This document shows positions 15,630 through 23,945 of a stretch of 32,777 nt of DNA, in pieces (positions within the stretch are counted from its first letter, which is position 1; each line of letters starts with the position of its first letter). The notes under the pieces are model-generated. The model was not told where the DNA came from, did not search any database, and worked only from the letters and a program-made list of their open reading frames with translations. This DNA is from Acidobacteriota bacterium (lineage in GTDB: Bacteria; Acidobacteriota; Terriglobia; Acidiferrales; UBA7541): the NCBI GenBank assembly GCA_013289695.1, contig JABCZK010000048.1:1-32777 (forward strand), read 5' to 3'. The position numbers and the translations under genes were made by a program.

Positions 15630-16205
15630 ATGAACCGCATCCATCATTGCTACTGCCAATCAGCACTCTGGAAGCGCAGAGTCGAATCTGAACTCATGCC
15701 CTGGGCGCTAGGCGGCACAACCCTGGAAGGGCCGGCCCTGGAAATCGGCCCCGGACCCGGCGTCACGACGAATTACCTCAGAACGCGAGTGCCCTCGCTC
15801 ACAGTCCTGGAAAACGATCCGGGTCTTGCAGAAAAACTAGCCGCAAAATTTCGCAACACGAGTGTCCAAGTCCTCGAGGGCGACGCAACTTCCATGCCAT
15901 TCGAATCCGGGACATTCCGCACGGTTTTTTGTTTCACGATGCTGCATCACGTGTCTTCCCCATCGCTGCAGGATCGCGTTCTGGCCGAAGCCCTTCGCGT
16001 CCTCGCTCCCGGCGGAACCTTCCTGGGAACCGACAGCCGCACGAGTTTTCTCATGAAGCTCTTTCATTGCTTCGACACGATGGTGATTGTGGATCCCGCG
16101 ACGCTTCCGCAGCGCCTTCGTCGCGCCGGCTTCACGAACGAACATATCGAGCTTTCCGACGGCGCATTCCGTTTCCGCGCCACCCGTTCGCAGAAGTTGC
16201 ATTGA
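15630..16205 (+). CDS. Class I SAM-dependent methyltransferase
   Basis: A 191-aa methyltransferase of the class I Rossmann fold (Methyltransf_11-like). Motif I ALEIGPGPG is at residues 36-44, an acidic residue ends strand 2 (TVLENDP), motif II is EGDATSMPF with the following TVFCFTMLHH, and motif III is RVLAPGGTF. The substrate cannot be named; small-molecule or lipid methylation is typical for the family. AGGAAGG lies nine bases before the ATG, a strong ribosome site. It is divergent from araC and is followed 28 bases later by the DUF1579 gene, so the two probably share a transcript. Confidence 0.9.
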   Translation: MNRIHHCYCQSALWKRRVESELMPWALGGTTLEGPALEIGPGPGVTTNYLRTRVPSLTVLENDPGLAEKLAAKFRNTSVQVLEGDATSMPFESGTFRTVFCFTMLHHVSSPSLQDRVLAEALRVLAPGGTFLGTDSRTSFLMKLFHCFDTMVIVDPATLPQRLRRAGFTNEHIELSDGAFRFRATRSQKLH

Positions 16206-16233
16206 GCGGCGAATGCCGCACAGGAGTCAAATC

Positions 16234-16788
16234 ATGAATAGCACCACAGTGGTAGGTAGTCCACATCCGTGCCGGCTGCTTCCGATCCTTCTCGCAATCG
16301 CGTGTTTCTGTCTCGCTGCGCCGCGTGCAGCCCGAGCGCAAGATCCAGGCAGCTGCTCCGCCAACGGAGAAAGCCGTCAGCTGGATTTCTGGCTGGGCGA
16401 TTGGATCGTCAGCTATCCCGGAATGTCCGCCACCTCCACTAGCAAAGTCCATCTCTCGCTCGATAAATGCCTCGTGGTCGAGAGTTGGGCGGGCGGCAAA
16501 GGCCACACCGGCGAAAATATGTTCGCCTACAGCTCCGACGACAAGAGCTGGCACGGCATGTTTGCCGACAATGAAGGCCGCGTGCACATATTCGAAGGAA
16601 AAGTGGCGCAAGGCTCCGCCGAATTCATCGGCCCCAGCCGCGGCCCGAACGGTGAAGCCGTTCTCAATCGCATCAAAATCATGCGCCACGGCGACAACAA
16701 CGTAAAGCAAACCTGGGAAAAATCGCAAGACAACGGCGCTACCTGGTCCATGGAATTCCAAGGCGACTACGCCCGCAAACAGCCGTGA
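16234..16788 (+). CDS. Secreted DUF1579-like protein
   Basis: A 184-aa protein from ATG 16234, which has AGGAG seven bases upstream. A signal peptide is clear: a polar start, then a hydrophobic core LLPILLAIACFCLAA and an ARAQ cleavage region near residue 36. The mature part matches DUF1579: LDFWLGDWIVSYPG, a central cysteine-containing strand (DKCLVVESW), FAYSSDDKSWHGMFADNEG and paired beta strands, a lipocalin-like small barrel. No function is established for the family. It follows the methyltransferase gene by 28 bases and is likely co-transcribed with it. Confidence 0.82.
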   Translation: MNSTTVVGSPHPCRLLPILLAIACFCLAAPRAARAQDPGSCSANGESRQLDFWLGDWIVSYPGMSATSTSKVHLSLDKCLVVESWAGGKGHTGENMFAYSSDDKSWHGMFADNEGRVHIFEGKVAQGSAEFIGPSRGPNGEAVLNRIKIMRHGDNNVKQTWEKSQDNGATWSMEFQGDYARKQP

Positions 16789-16947
16789 AAAACGAGCCTG
16801 CGCGCCGCAAAACGCCACCATATCGCGGCACAGCCACGGACTGTCACAACCCCGCCCAACGAGCCGGCACGTGTCTTAGAGCGCCGGCTCGTGCTCTCCC
16901 TCGCTCGCGCCCACCACCGCGCCACTGCTGCCAATCCCGCCCCTTAC

Positions 16948-16977
16948 TTGCACACCCCACTCCTAATCGAGTACAAC
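16948..16977 (+). promoter_or_regulatory. Promoter of the cinA operon
   Basis: A -35-like TTGCAC (16948-16953), an 18-base spacer and a -10-like TACAAC (16972-16977). The ATG of cinA follows only eight bases later with no Shine-Dalgarno sequence, so a leaderless or nearly leaderless message is expected. The upstream spacer 16789-16947 shows no gene. Confidence 0.5.
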
Positions 16978-16985
16978 ATTTGAAG

Positions 16986-18239
16986 ATGAATGCGGAGATC
17001 ATTGCCGTCGGTTCCGAACTGCTCACTCCCTATCGCCTGGACACCAACTCTCTTTGGCTGACCGACGAACTCAACAAAATCGGCATCCGCGTAATACACA
17101 AAGCCGTCGTTGGCGATTCGCCCGACGAAATGCGCTCCTGCTTCCGCCACGCTCTCGATCGCGCTGACCTGATCATCGCGAGCGGCGGCCTGGGCCCTAC
17201 CGACGACGACCGCACGCGCGAAACCGTCGCCGAACTTCTCGGCCGCAAGCTGCGCCTCGACGAAGCCATCGTGCGCGAAATCCAGGAGCGTTTTCGCCGC
17301 TTCGCGCGCACCATGCCCGAAATCAATAAACGCCAGGCCATGGTTCCCGAAGGCGCCACAGTTCTCCCGAATCCGCGCGGCACTGCTCCGGCGCTGTGGC
17401 TGGAAGCCGGTGGCCACATCATCGTGTTGCTGCCCGGCGTGCCGCACGAGCTCAAATCCATTTTCGAAACCGAAGTCCGCCCGCGCCTCGCAAAAATTTC
17501 CGGCGACGAGCGCCTCTTCACGCGCGACCTGCGCACCACCGGCCTGGGCGAATCCGACGTCGAGACGCGCGTGCGCCCGCTCTATCAGCTTTATCCCGAC
17601 ACCGACACCACCATCCTCGCCGCTCCCACCGGCACGCAGCTGCACCCGCGCATCTGGTCGCGCGACGCTGCCAAAGCCGAGAAACTTCTCGACGAAATCA
17701 CCGACCGCATGACCCTGGCCCTCGGCGAACATCTTTATTCCACCAAGGGCGAAATGCTCGAAGAAGTCGTCGCGCGCGTCCTGACTGAAAATCGCGCCAC
17801 CGTCGCCGTCGCTGAAAGCTGCACCGGCGGCATGCTCGCCGAGCGCCTTACGAAAGTGCCCGGCAGCTCCTCCTATTTTCTTGGCGGCGTAATCTGCTAC
17901 AGCAACGAGCTGAAAATTTCCCTCGTGGGCGTTCCGCAAAGTTTGATCGAATCGAAAGGCGCGGTCAGTTCCGAAGTCGCGCTTGCCCTCGCCGACGGCA
18001 TCCGCAAACGGACCGGCGCGACTCTCGGCGTCGGCGTCACCGGAGTCGCCGGCCCCGGCGGCGGCACGCCGGAAAAACCAGTAGGCCTGGTGCACATCGG
18101 CCTCGCCGACGAGCATGGCCCCCGCGAACGCGCCTACCGCTTCCCAGGCGATCGCGAACGGATTCGCCAATTCGCATCACAAGCCGCGCTCGACGCCGTG
18201 CGCCGCTATTATCTTTTTCCCGCCGCCGCCAGAGCCTGA
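16986..18239 (+). CDS. cinA: CinA-family protein (MoCF-like domain plus nicotinamide-nucleotide amidase)
   Basis: A 417-aa two-domain CinA. The N-terminal molybdopterin-binding-like domain (about 1-170) shows AEIIAVGSELL, SGGLGPTDDD and LLPGVPHEL; in related proteins it hydrolyses ADP-ribose-type pyrophosphates. The C-terminal PncC domain (about 255-415) deamidates NMN to nicotinate mononucleotide; the catalytic serine is expected at Ser278 in AESCTGGML, with GVTGVAGPGGGTPEKPVG further on. ATG 16986 fits the family start; upstream in-frame codons (from 16785) have no similarity. The next gene, thpR, starts three bases after the stop, so this opens the cinA-thpR-plsY operon. Confidence 0.96.
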   Translation: MNAEIIAVGSELLTPYRLDTNSLWLTDELNKIGIRVIHKAVVGDSPDEMRSCFRHALDRADLIIASGGLGPTDDDRTRETVAELLGRKLRLDEAIVREIQERFRRFARTMPEINKRQAMVPEGATVLPNPRGTAPALWLEAGGHIIVLLPGVPHELKSIFETEVRPRLAKISGDERLFTRDLRTTGLGESDVETRVRPLYQLYPDTDTTILAAPTGTQLHPRIWSRDAAKAEKLLDEITDRMTLALGEHLYSTKGEMLEEVVARVLTENRATVAVAESCTGGMLAERLTKVPGSSSYFLGGVICYSNELKISLVGVPQSLIESKGAVSSEVALALADGIRKRTGATLGVGVTGVAGPGGGTPEKPVGLVHIGLADEHGPRERAYRFPGDRERIRQFASQAALDAVRRYYLFPAAARA

Positions 18240-18242
18240 GCC

Positions 18243-18806
18243 ATGCGCCTGTTCGTCGCCTTCGATTTGCCCAGCGCGGTGCGCAACGCCCTCGCAACGC
18301 TTGGCCAGCGCCTGAAACCCGAATGTTGCGCGGCACGCTGGGTCCGGTCCGAATCCATGCACGTCACTCTGAAATTCCTGGGCGAAACGGACCCGCAAAA
18401 AGTCCCGGACATCCGCGCCGCTCTCGCGCCGATTCGTTCCGCGCAACCTGTTGCCATGGATTTCCGCGTCCTCGGTTTCTTTCCCAATGAATTCAAGCCG
18501 CGCGTGCTCTGGTGCGGCGTCCAGGCCACTCCCAATCTCGCTGCACTGGCAGCCGCAGTCGAAGAAGCGCTTGAGCCGCTCGGCTTCGCCCGCGAAACGC
18601 GCGCCTACTCTCCGCACCTCACTCTTGCGCGCCTCGAGCCCGGCGACGCGCTGGAAAATCTCGCACGTGCAGCTGACGCTCTTAAGTCGTATGATTTCGG
18701 CGCGGCGCGCGAATCCGAATTTCATTTGTTCGAAAGCGTGCTAAAACCATCGGGCGCGCAATACCGCAAGCTCGCCGCATTTCCATTTGTAAAAGGAACG
18801 AATTGA
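18243..18806 (+). CDS. thpR: RNA 2',3'-cyclic phosphodiesterase (LigT/ThpR family)
   Basis: A 187-aa 2H phosphoesterase. The two catalytic H-x-T-L motifs are His40-Val-Thr-Leu (HVTLKFLGE) and His125-Leu-Thr-Leu (PHLTLARLE), placed symmetrically as in ThpR. The family opens RNA 2',3'-cyclic phosphates to 2'-phosphates; a cellular target is not known. The opening MRLFVAFDLP is typical. The gene lies three bases after cinA, and its stop codon overlaps the TTG start of plsY, indicating translational coupling. Confidence 0.94.
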   Translation: MRLFVAFDLPSAVRNALATLGQRLKPECCAARWVRSESMHVTLKFLGETDPQKVPDIRAALAPIRSAQPVAMDFRVLGFFPNEFKPRVLWCGVQATPNLAALAAAVEEALEPLGFARETRAYSPHLTLARLEPGDALENLARAADALKSYDFGAARESEFHLFESVLKPSGAQYRKLAAFPFVKGTN

Positions 18807-19453
18807 GAGCGATTTTTGTCAGCACTGCGTGGCTGATCCCGCTGGTGGCCTACCTTCTCGGCTCGATTCCCTTCGGCCTGCTCGTCGTGAGGGTCCTCGG
18901 CGGCCCGGACATCCGCGCAATCGGCAGCGGCAATATCGGCGCCGCGAACGTCACGCGCCACGCGGGAAATTTCGCGGGCATTCTCACGCTGCTCCTCGAC
19001 GCAGGCAAAGGCTACTTCGCCGTCTGGCTCGCCGCGCATTTTACCCGCCCCAGCCTTTTCTGGATGATGACTGCCGCCGTCTGCGCCGTCATCGGCCACA
19101 TGTTTCCGGTATGGCTCGGCTTCAAAGGCGGCAAAGGCGTCGCCACCGGCCTCGGCGTCTTCCTGCCGATCTGCTGGCAAGCGGTCGCCGCCGGAGTCGT
19201 GCTGTGGCTACTGATAGTAATTTTCTGGCGCTACTCGTCGCTCGGTTCGATTTCCGCCGCCGTCGCGCTGCCTTTTTTTGTTTACCTGCTCTACGCGCCC
19301 GGCCACGCGCCTCCCGAATTCGTCACCCTCTGCACAGTCTTGATCTCCCTGCTAGTGCTGATCAAACATCGTCCTAATATCGCGCGCCTCGTTGCCGGAG
19401 AAGAACCGCGCCTCAATTTCAGCAAAAAAAACGACGATCAGCTTCCACGGTGA
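18803..19453 (+). CDS. plsY: Glycerol-3-phosphate acyltransferase PlsY
   Basis: PlsY transfers the acyl group of acyl-phosphate to glycerol-3-phosphate, the first step of phospholipid synthesis, in the inner membrane. The 216-aa protein has about five to six helices and the three conserved cytoplasmic motifs: GSIPFGLLVVR, GSGNIGAANVTRHAG, and GHMFPVWLGFKGGKGVAT. The start TTG 18803 overlaps the thpR stop codon and has AAAAGGA about six bases upstream, so a non-ATG start is credible. With pgpA 9 kb upstream, this is the second phospholipid-synthesis gene of the window. Confidence 0.96.
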   Translation: MRAIFVSTAWLIPLVAYLLGSIPFGLLVVRVLGGPDIRAIGSGNIGAANVTRHAGNFAGILTLLLDAGKGYFAVWLAAHFTRPSLFWMMTAAVCAVIGHMFPVWLGFKGGKGVATGLGVFLPICWQAVAAGVVLWLLIVIFWRYSSLGSISAAVALPFFVYLLYAPGHAPPEFVTLCTVLISLLVLIKHRPNIARLVAGEEPRLNFSKKNDDQLPR

Positions 19454-19483
19454 GCGTCGCCGCCGTGAATTTCCGGGTCTGCA

Positions 19484-19520
19484 GCGGCGGGTCCCGCATT
19501 CGCGCGACCCGGCCCCTACC
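19484..19520. repeat. GGGTCCCGC hairpin repeat, inverted imperfect copy
   Basis: GCGGCGGGTCCCGC followed by GACCCGGCCCCTACC. The reverse complement lines up with the unit at 24681-24715 (GTAGGGGC...GGGACCCGCC) with a few substitutions. It lies in the 199-base spacer between plsY and the HD-GYP gene, in opposite orientation to the other copy. Confidence 0.5.
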
Positions 19521-19652
19521 CGAACGCGCAGATTCCCGCTAAGGAACGCCCCCTAACTCCCAATCTCTCTGTATCTTATTCGCCAACCCCAGTACTAACG
19601 TCCCGTTGTATCCCATCGCTCACTTCGCTAGCATTTTACCGAAGAGATTCTT

Positions 19653-21419
19653 GTGCCCACTGAAGCCCTCAAGCAGCAGACGACGCGGCGCCTGCGCATC
19701 CTCTGGATTGTGCTGGGTGCGCTTCTGTTCGTAAGCATCACTCCTCTATGGCTTTACCATCGCCAAGTGTTGCGCCTCAGCGAAGAGAAACTGCAGGATA
19801 CCGAGCGCGTCCAGCAATCCGAAATCACCCGTTCGCTCGCCAGCGAAACCCTGCAATTCGAACAAAATCTGCGCGAACAACTTCTCAGCCAGCGCCAGGT
19901 ACTCTCTCTCACCGGCTGGATTGAAAATGTGGACGACCCCGCGCACGCTCCGCAACTCGCGCGCCTGCTACAAAGCTTCGTCGAAAACAACCAGAACATT
20001 CTCTACGTCACCGCCGTCAACCAGCTCGCCAAAGGTCAGTCCGCCGGCAGCATCAGCTCCGATCAGGATCCTTTCGTCGGTGGCGCGCTCAAGCGCGCCT
20101 TCACCGCCAGCATCCAGGGACTGAATTTCGTCAGCGAACCCTTCGCCCTCGGCAAAAACAATCGCCCGGCGCTGGTCGTTTCCGTTCCGCTTTCTTCGAA
20201 CGGCCAATTTACCGGCATGATTGCCTCGGTCGTCTCCATTGACCGCCTGCTCGAGCGCATTCGCGATGCCAGCGTGCGCGAGCGCACCGTCTTCATCGTA
20301 GATGGACACGGCCACATCGTCGCGCACCCCGATTCCGCCGAAGTCGTTCCCGGCCGCGACGTCACCTCCACTTCTCCCATCGTCGGGCACTTGAAGGAAT
20401 TGCCGCAGGAACTTCGCGCCACCGAAACCATGCATTTCGTCGAGCGGGACAAGAACAATCATCCCGTCGAAATGATCGGCACCTACAGCACCATCCCGGA
20501 ATTAAGCTGGACGGTCATCGCCGAGCGCAGCCTCGACAGCGCGCGCATTGACGCAGGCGTGAAAGAACTCACCGCGCAAGCGCTCAGTTTCGTCGTGGGC
20601 GTCACTCTGGTCGCGCTGCTGTTCGGATATCTCTTCGCCCTCGGCATCACCCGGCCCATTCGTGGCCTTGTCGAATCCGTGCGCGCCATCAGCCGCGCCG
20701 AATTCCACGAACGCGTGCGCGTCGAAGGCGCCAGGGAAATCAGCGAGCTGGCCGAAACTTTCAATCACATGGCCGGAGACATCGAAGAATACGTCGAGCG
20801 TCTCAAGCAGGCCGCCGCCGAAAATCGCGAGCTGTTCCTCGGCTCCATCCGCATGCTCGCCGCCGCCATCGACGAAAAGGATCCCTACACGCGTGGTCAC
20901 TCCGGCCGCGTCGCCAAATATTCCATCATCATCGCCGAATACATGGGACTGCATTCCGAAGAGATCGACCGCTTGCGCATTTCCGCACTGCTTCACGACG
21001 TCGGCAAAATCGGCGTGGACGATCGCGTCCTGAAAAAGCCCGGCAAACTGACGGACGAAGAATTCGATCTCATGAAGCAGCACCCCAGCAAGGGCGCGAA
21101 CATCATGCGCCCGGTTGCTCAGCTGAAAGACATGCTCCCCGGCATCGAATTGCACCACGAACGCATGGACGGCGCCGGTTACCCCTACGGCCTCACCGGC
21201 GATCAGATTCCCATGATGGCTCGCATCATCGCCGTCGCCGACACCTTCGACGCCATGACCACCAATCGCCCGTATCAATCCGCCATGGAGCTGGAATTCG
21301 CCTTAGGCCGCATACGTTCCCTCGCCATCTCTAAATTCGATCCGAACGTGGTAGCCGCCCTCGATTCCGCTGTGGCCTCCGGCCGCCTCCGCCTAACCGC
21401 CTCCCTGGTCGAAGTATAA
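19653..21419 (+). CDS. Membrane HD-GYP phosphodiesterase with Cache sensor and HAMP
   Basis: A 588-aa sensor protein. A first transmembrane helix is at about residues 14-34, a periplasmic dCache-like domain at about 35-305 (with VFIVDGHGHIVAHPD typical of Cache strands), a second helix at about 310-333 and a HAMP linker at about 334-386. The C-terminal HD-GYP domain has His416, His448-Asp449 (LLHDVGKIG), His501-His502 and Gly509-Tyr510-Pro511 (HHERMDGAGYP), a full set of metal and signature residues. It should degrade cyclic di-GMP in response to a periplasmic ligand. The start is GTG 19653, with AAGAGA about seven bases upstream and TAGCAT (19629-19634) as a possible -10 box. Confidence 0.95.
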   Translation: MPTEALKQQTTRRLRILWIVLGALLFVSITPLWLYHRQVLRLSEEKLQDTERVQQSEITRSLASETLQFEQNLREQLLSQRQVLSLTGWIENVDDPAHAPQLARLLQSFVENNQNILYVTAVNQLAKGQSAGSISSDQDPFVGGALKRAFTASIQGLNFVSEPFALGKNNRPALVVSVPLSSNGQFTGMIASVVSIDRLLERIRDASVRERTVFIVDGHGHIVAHPDSAEVVPGRDVTSTSPIVGHLKELPQELRATETMHFVERDKNNHPVEMIGTYSTIPELSWTVIAERSLDSARIDAGVKELTAQALSFVVGVTLVALLFGYLFALGITRPIRGLVESVRAISRAEFHERVRVEGAREISELAETFNHMAGDIEEYVERLKQAAAENRELFLGSIRMLAAAIDEKDPYTRGHSGRVAKYSIIIAEYMGLHSEEIDRLRISALLHDVGKIGVDDRVLKKPGKLTDEEFDLMKQHPSKGANIMRPVAQLKDMLPGIELHHERMDGAGYPYGLTGDQIPMMARIIAVADTFDAMTTNRPYQSAMELEFALGRIRSLAISKFDPNVVAALDSAVASGRLRLTASLVEV

Positions 21420-21473
21420 AATCCGTAATCACCCCCGCTCGTCGTAAGCCGTTTCCGCCGCGGCATTTCTAGC

Positions 21474-21501
21474 CACTAACCACTGGTCACGAGCCACTGC
21501 C
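21474..21501. repeat. CACTNNN heptad array, block 1 of locus 1
   Basis: Four consecutive heptamers: CACTAAC, CACTGGT, CACGAGC, CACTGCC, followed by TTTTT. The block and its end CACTGCCTTTTT recur at 28939-28971. Confidence 0.8.
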
Positions 21502-21554
21502 TTTTTCGTCGACCTGCCTGACGATCGACGCCACCAAATTCCGGGGTCGCTTGT

Positions 21555-21589
21555 CACTCGTCACTTATCACTCATCACTCATCACCGCC
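21555..21589. repeat. CACTNNN heptad array, block 2 of locus 1
   Basis: Five consecutive heptamers: CACTCGT, CACTTAT, CACTCAT, CACTCAT, CACCGCC, followed by TCTT. The same block with the same end CACCGCCTCTT is found at 28895-28933. It ends eight bases before the putative ftsY -10 box. Confidence 0.8.
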
Positions 21590-21596
21590 TCTTTGC

Positions 21597-21602
21597 TACA
21601 AT
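21597..21602 (+). promoter_or_regulatory. -10 box for ftsY
   Basis: TACAAT, a near-consensus -10 hexamer, right after the heptad array. It lies too close to ATG 21606 for that codon to be translated from this promoter, which favours ATG 21633. The -35 region would fall within the heptad repeats, so array changes could alter ftsY expression (inference). Confidence 0.5.
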
Positions 21603-21632
21603 CAAATGCTCCGCCGCACGCGGCGAAAACTC

Positions 21633-22592
21633 ATGATCTCTCTCTTCGGACCACCCGAACCCACACTCCTCGAACGTCTGAAAGATTCCGTCAGCAAAAC
21701 TCGCTCGGAATTATCCGCGCGCGTTGAACAATTGCTCACCGGCGACCGCCCCGTTGATCCCGAGCTGCTGAAACAACTGGAATCCGCGCTGCTCAGCGCC
21801 GATCTGGGTGTGCGCACCACCAAGGAAGTTCTCGTCGCACTGCGCCAGCAAGTGAACGAGCATAAGCTGGAAGAACCCGGTGCCCTGAAACGCGAGCTGA
21901 AAAATCAAATCCTGAAAATTCTCACTGCGCCGGCGGCCGCTCAGCCCAATTCCGACGCCGCTGATGGAAGACCAGCCGACGAGCCGCGCGTCCTGTTCGT
22001 GGTCGGCGTCAACGGCACCGGCAAAACTACCACCATCGGCAAACTCACGAGCCGCCTGAAAAAAGAAGGCGCGACCGTAATCCTCTGCGCCGCCGACACC
22101 TTCCGCGCCGCCGCCATCGAACAACTCGAAATCTGGGCGCGCCGTTCCGGCGTCGAAATGATCAAACAGAAACCCGGTGCCGATCCCTCCGCCGTGGTTT
22201 TCGATGCGCTCACCGCCGCGCGCGCGCGCCACGCCGACGTCGTCATCGTGGACACCGCCGGACGCCTGCACACCAAATCAAATCTCATGGCCGAGCTAGA
22301 CAAAATGAAGCGCACCGCCGCGAAGGTAATTCCTGGCGCGCCGCACGATGTGCTGCTGGTTCTCGACGCCACCACCGGCCAAAACGGCCTGAATCAGGCC
22401 CGCGAATTCTGGAGCCACGCCGCAGTCACCGGAATCGTGCTCACCAAACTCGACGGCACCGCCAAAGGCGGCATCGTCGTAGCCATCGCCCGGGAGTTAA
22501 ATTTGCCGATCCGCTTCGTCGGCACCGGCGAAAAAATCGACGACTTGGTCCCATTCGATGCTCAAACCTACGTCAACTCGCTTTTTGATTAA
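21633..22592 (+). CDS. ftsY: Signal recognition particle receptor FtsY
   Basis: FtsY is the SRP receptor GTPase that delivers ribosome-nascent-chain complexes to the membrane translocon. From ATG 21633 the protein is 319 aa, consisting of the N (helical) and G domains without the long acidic A domain. G-domain motifs are [13 protein letters not shown] (P-loop), [24 protein letters not shown], and [22 protein letters not shown] near the end is diagnostic. ATG 21606 is in frame but overlaps the promoter region (TACAAT at 21597-21602), so the later ATG is chosen. The gene stands alone between repeat-rich spacers. Confidence 0.96.
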   Translation: MISLFGPPEPTLLERLKDSVSKTRSELSARVEQLLTGDRPVDPELLKQLESALLSADLGVRTTKEVLVALRQQVNEHKLEEPGALKRELKNQILKILTAPAAAQPNSDAADGRPADEPRVLFVVGVNGTGKTTTIGKLTSRLKKEGATVILCAADTFRAAAIEQLEIWARRSGVEMIKQKPGADPSAVVFDALTAARARHADVVIVDTAGRLHTKSNLMAELDKMKRTAAKVIPGAPHDVLLVLDATTGQNGLNQAREFWSHAAVTGIVLTKLDGTAKGGIVVAIARELNLPIRFVGTGEKIDDLVPFDAQTYVNSLFD

Positions 22593-22598
22593 GCGACG

Positions 22599-22670
22599 TA
22601 GCGCCGGCGTCCGGCCGGCGCTTCTCGGTTTGGAATTTGTAGCGGCGGCCTTCAGGCCGGCGCATTTGAC
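22599..22670. repeat. Intergenic repeat pair, copy B
   Basis: Two adjoining units. First, TAGCGCCGGCGTCC-GGCCGGCG matches the left end of the element at 8488. Second, GAATTTG-TAGCGGC, the hairpin GGCC-TTCA-GGCC, then GGCGCATTTGAC matches the units at 8584 and 30473. The order of units is the same as at 8488-8629, but the middle part is shorter. Confidence 0.7.
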
Positions 22671-22748
22671 GTGCGCGATGTTCTGAACTCAACCATACAA
22701 CCGCAGCCTGCGCTGCGAATGATTCGCTGAAACGCATCACTGACCAAA

Positions 22749-23873
22749 ATGACCGAAGTGAAAATAACCGCCACCGACGAAAAATGGATGGCCCGCGCAC
22801 TCACGCTCGCAACTCGTGGCGCAACTCTGGCGCATCCGAATCCAATCGTTGGCGCAGTCCTCGTCAAAAACGGTAAGGCCGTCGGCAAAGGCTTCCACAT
22901 CTACGACCGCCGCGATCACGCCGAGATCGTCGCGCTCCAACCAGCCGGAACATACGCCCGAGGCGCCACGCTCTACGTAACGCTCGAGCCATGTTGCACA
23001 ACGGGCCGAACCGGTCCCTGCACCAAAGCCATCATAACCGCCGGAATAAAAAAAGTAGTGGCCGCGATGCGCGACCCCAATCCCGCCGTATCCGGCAAAG
23101 GCCTGGCCGAACTGCGTCGCGCCGGAATCCAGGTAATCAGCGGCGTCCTGGAAAAGCAAGCCCAGCACCTGAACGAAGATTTCGCTTGCTGGATTCAAAC
23201 CAAGCGCCCGCTCGTCACGCTAAAGACCGCGCTCACCCTCGACGGCCAGATCGCACAAAAAAGCGGCAGCGTGACCTGGATCACCAGCCAGCATTCCCGC
23301 GACGCAGTCCAGCGCCTACGCCACGAAGCCGACGCGCTCCTAACCGGAATCGGCACCGTGCTCGCGGACGACCCGCGCCTGAGCGACCGCACCGGTGAGC
23401 CGCGCCGCCGCAAGTTACTACGCGCGATTGTTGATTCGCGCCTTCGGCTCCCACTCCGCTCGGAAATTGTGAAATCCGCCCAGACCGACGTCGTGGTGTT
23501 CACAATCCAATCAACCGGTTCGCCCAAGGCTCGCGCTCTTCAGCGCGCAGGCGTCGAAATTTTCCGCGTACCCGCGCGCCATGGCCAGGTCGATCTTCAC
23601 GCAGTCATTCGGGAACTCGGCAAGCGCGAAATGTTGAACGTCCTGCTCGAGGCGGGCGCCGCCCTGAACGGCGCGGCTCTGCAAGCCGGCATTGTGGACA
23701 AGATGATTCTCTTCTATGCTCCCAAAATCATGGGCACAGGCGGCGTTCCAATGGGGCAAATCCCGTCGAGCTGGTTCGCAAAATCCCCAGCGCTGCAAAA
23801 CTTAACCGTAAAACCCTGCGGCCCAGATTTCGTAGTCCAAGGATATTTTCGCGATGTGTACAAGCGCAGCTGA
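22749..23873 (+). CDS. ribD: Bifunctional riboflavin biosynthesis deaminase/reductase RibD
   Basis: RibD deaminates the pyrimidine intermediate and reduces its ribose side chain, the second and third steps of riboflavin synthesis. The 374-aa protein has both domains. In the deaminase (about 1-150), zinc is bound by His57 (with catalytic Glu59 in HAEI), Cys82 and Cys91 (PCCTTGRTGPC). The reductase (about 152-370) begins with RPLVTLKTALTLDGQIA and includes TGIGTVLADDPRL. Riboflavin synthase follows 72 bases later on the same strand. I looked for an FMN riboswitch in the 156-base leader and saw none; a repeat pair fills most of it. Confidence 0.96.
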   Translation: MTEVKITATDEKWMARALTLATRGATLAHPNPIVGAVLVKNGKAVGKGFHIYDRRDHAEIVALQPAGTYARGATLYVTLEPCCTTGRTGPCTKAIITAGIKKVVAAMRDPNPAVSGKGLAELRRAGIQVISGVLEKQAQHLNEDFACWIQTKRPLVTLKTALTLDGQIAQKSGSVTWITSQHSRDAVQRLRHEADALLTGIGTVLADDPRLSDRTGEPRRRKLLRAIVDSRLRLPLRSEIVKSAQTDVVVFTIQSTGSPKARALQRAGVEIFRVPARHGQVDLHAVIRELGKREMLNVLLEAGAALNGAALQAGIVDKMILFYAPKIMGTGGVPMGQIPSSWFAKSPALQNLTVKPCGPDFVVQGYFRDVYKRS

Positions 23874-23945
23874 CCTAGCATAGGCGATCGCGCCTGTGCG
23901 CCTAAGGAAAAACGCGCCAAGACTGATCCTAGGAACTGAAAACAA

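Noticed and set aside
16944..18170. 408-codon open frame on the minus strand
   Set aside because: It is wholly antisense to cinA, whose catalytic motifs are intact, and its composition is typical of a shadow frame.
21474..21589. CRISPR array
   Set aside because: The repeats are seven bases long and contiguous without spacers, and no cas genes are in the window.
22593..22748. Possible FMN riboswitch before ribD
   Set aside because: None of the conserved FMN-aptamer segments are visible; most of the leader is made of the dispersed hairpin repeats.
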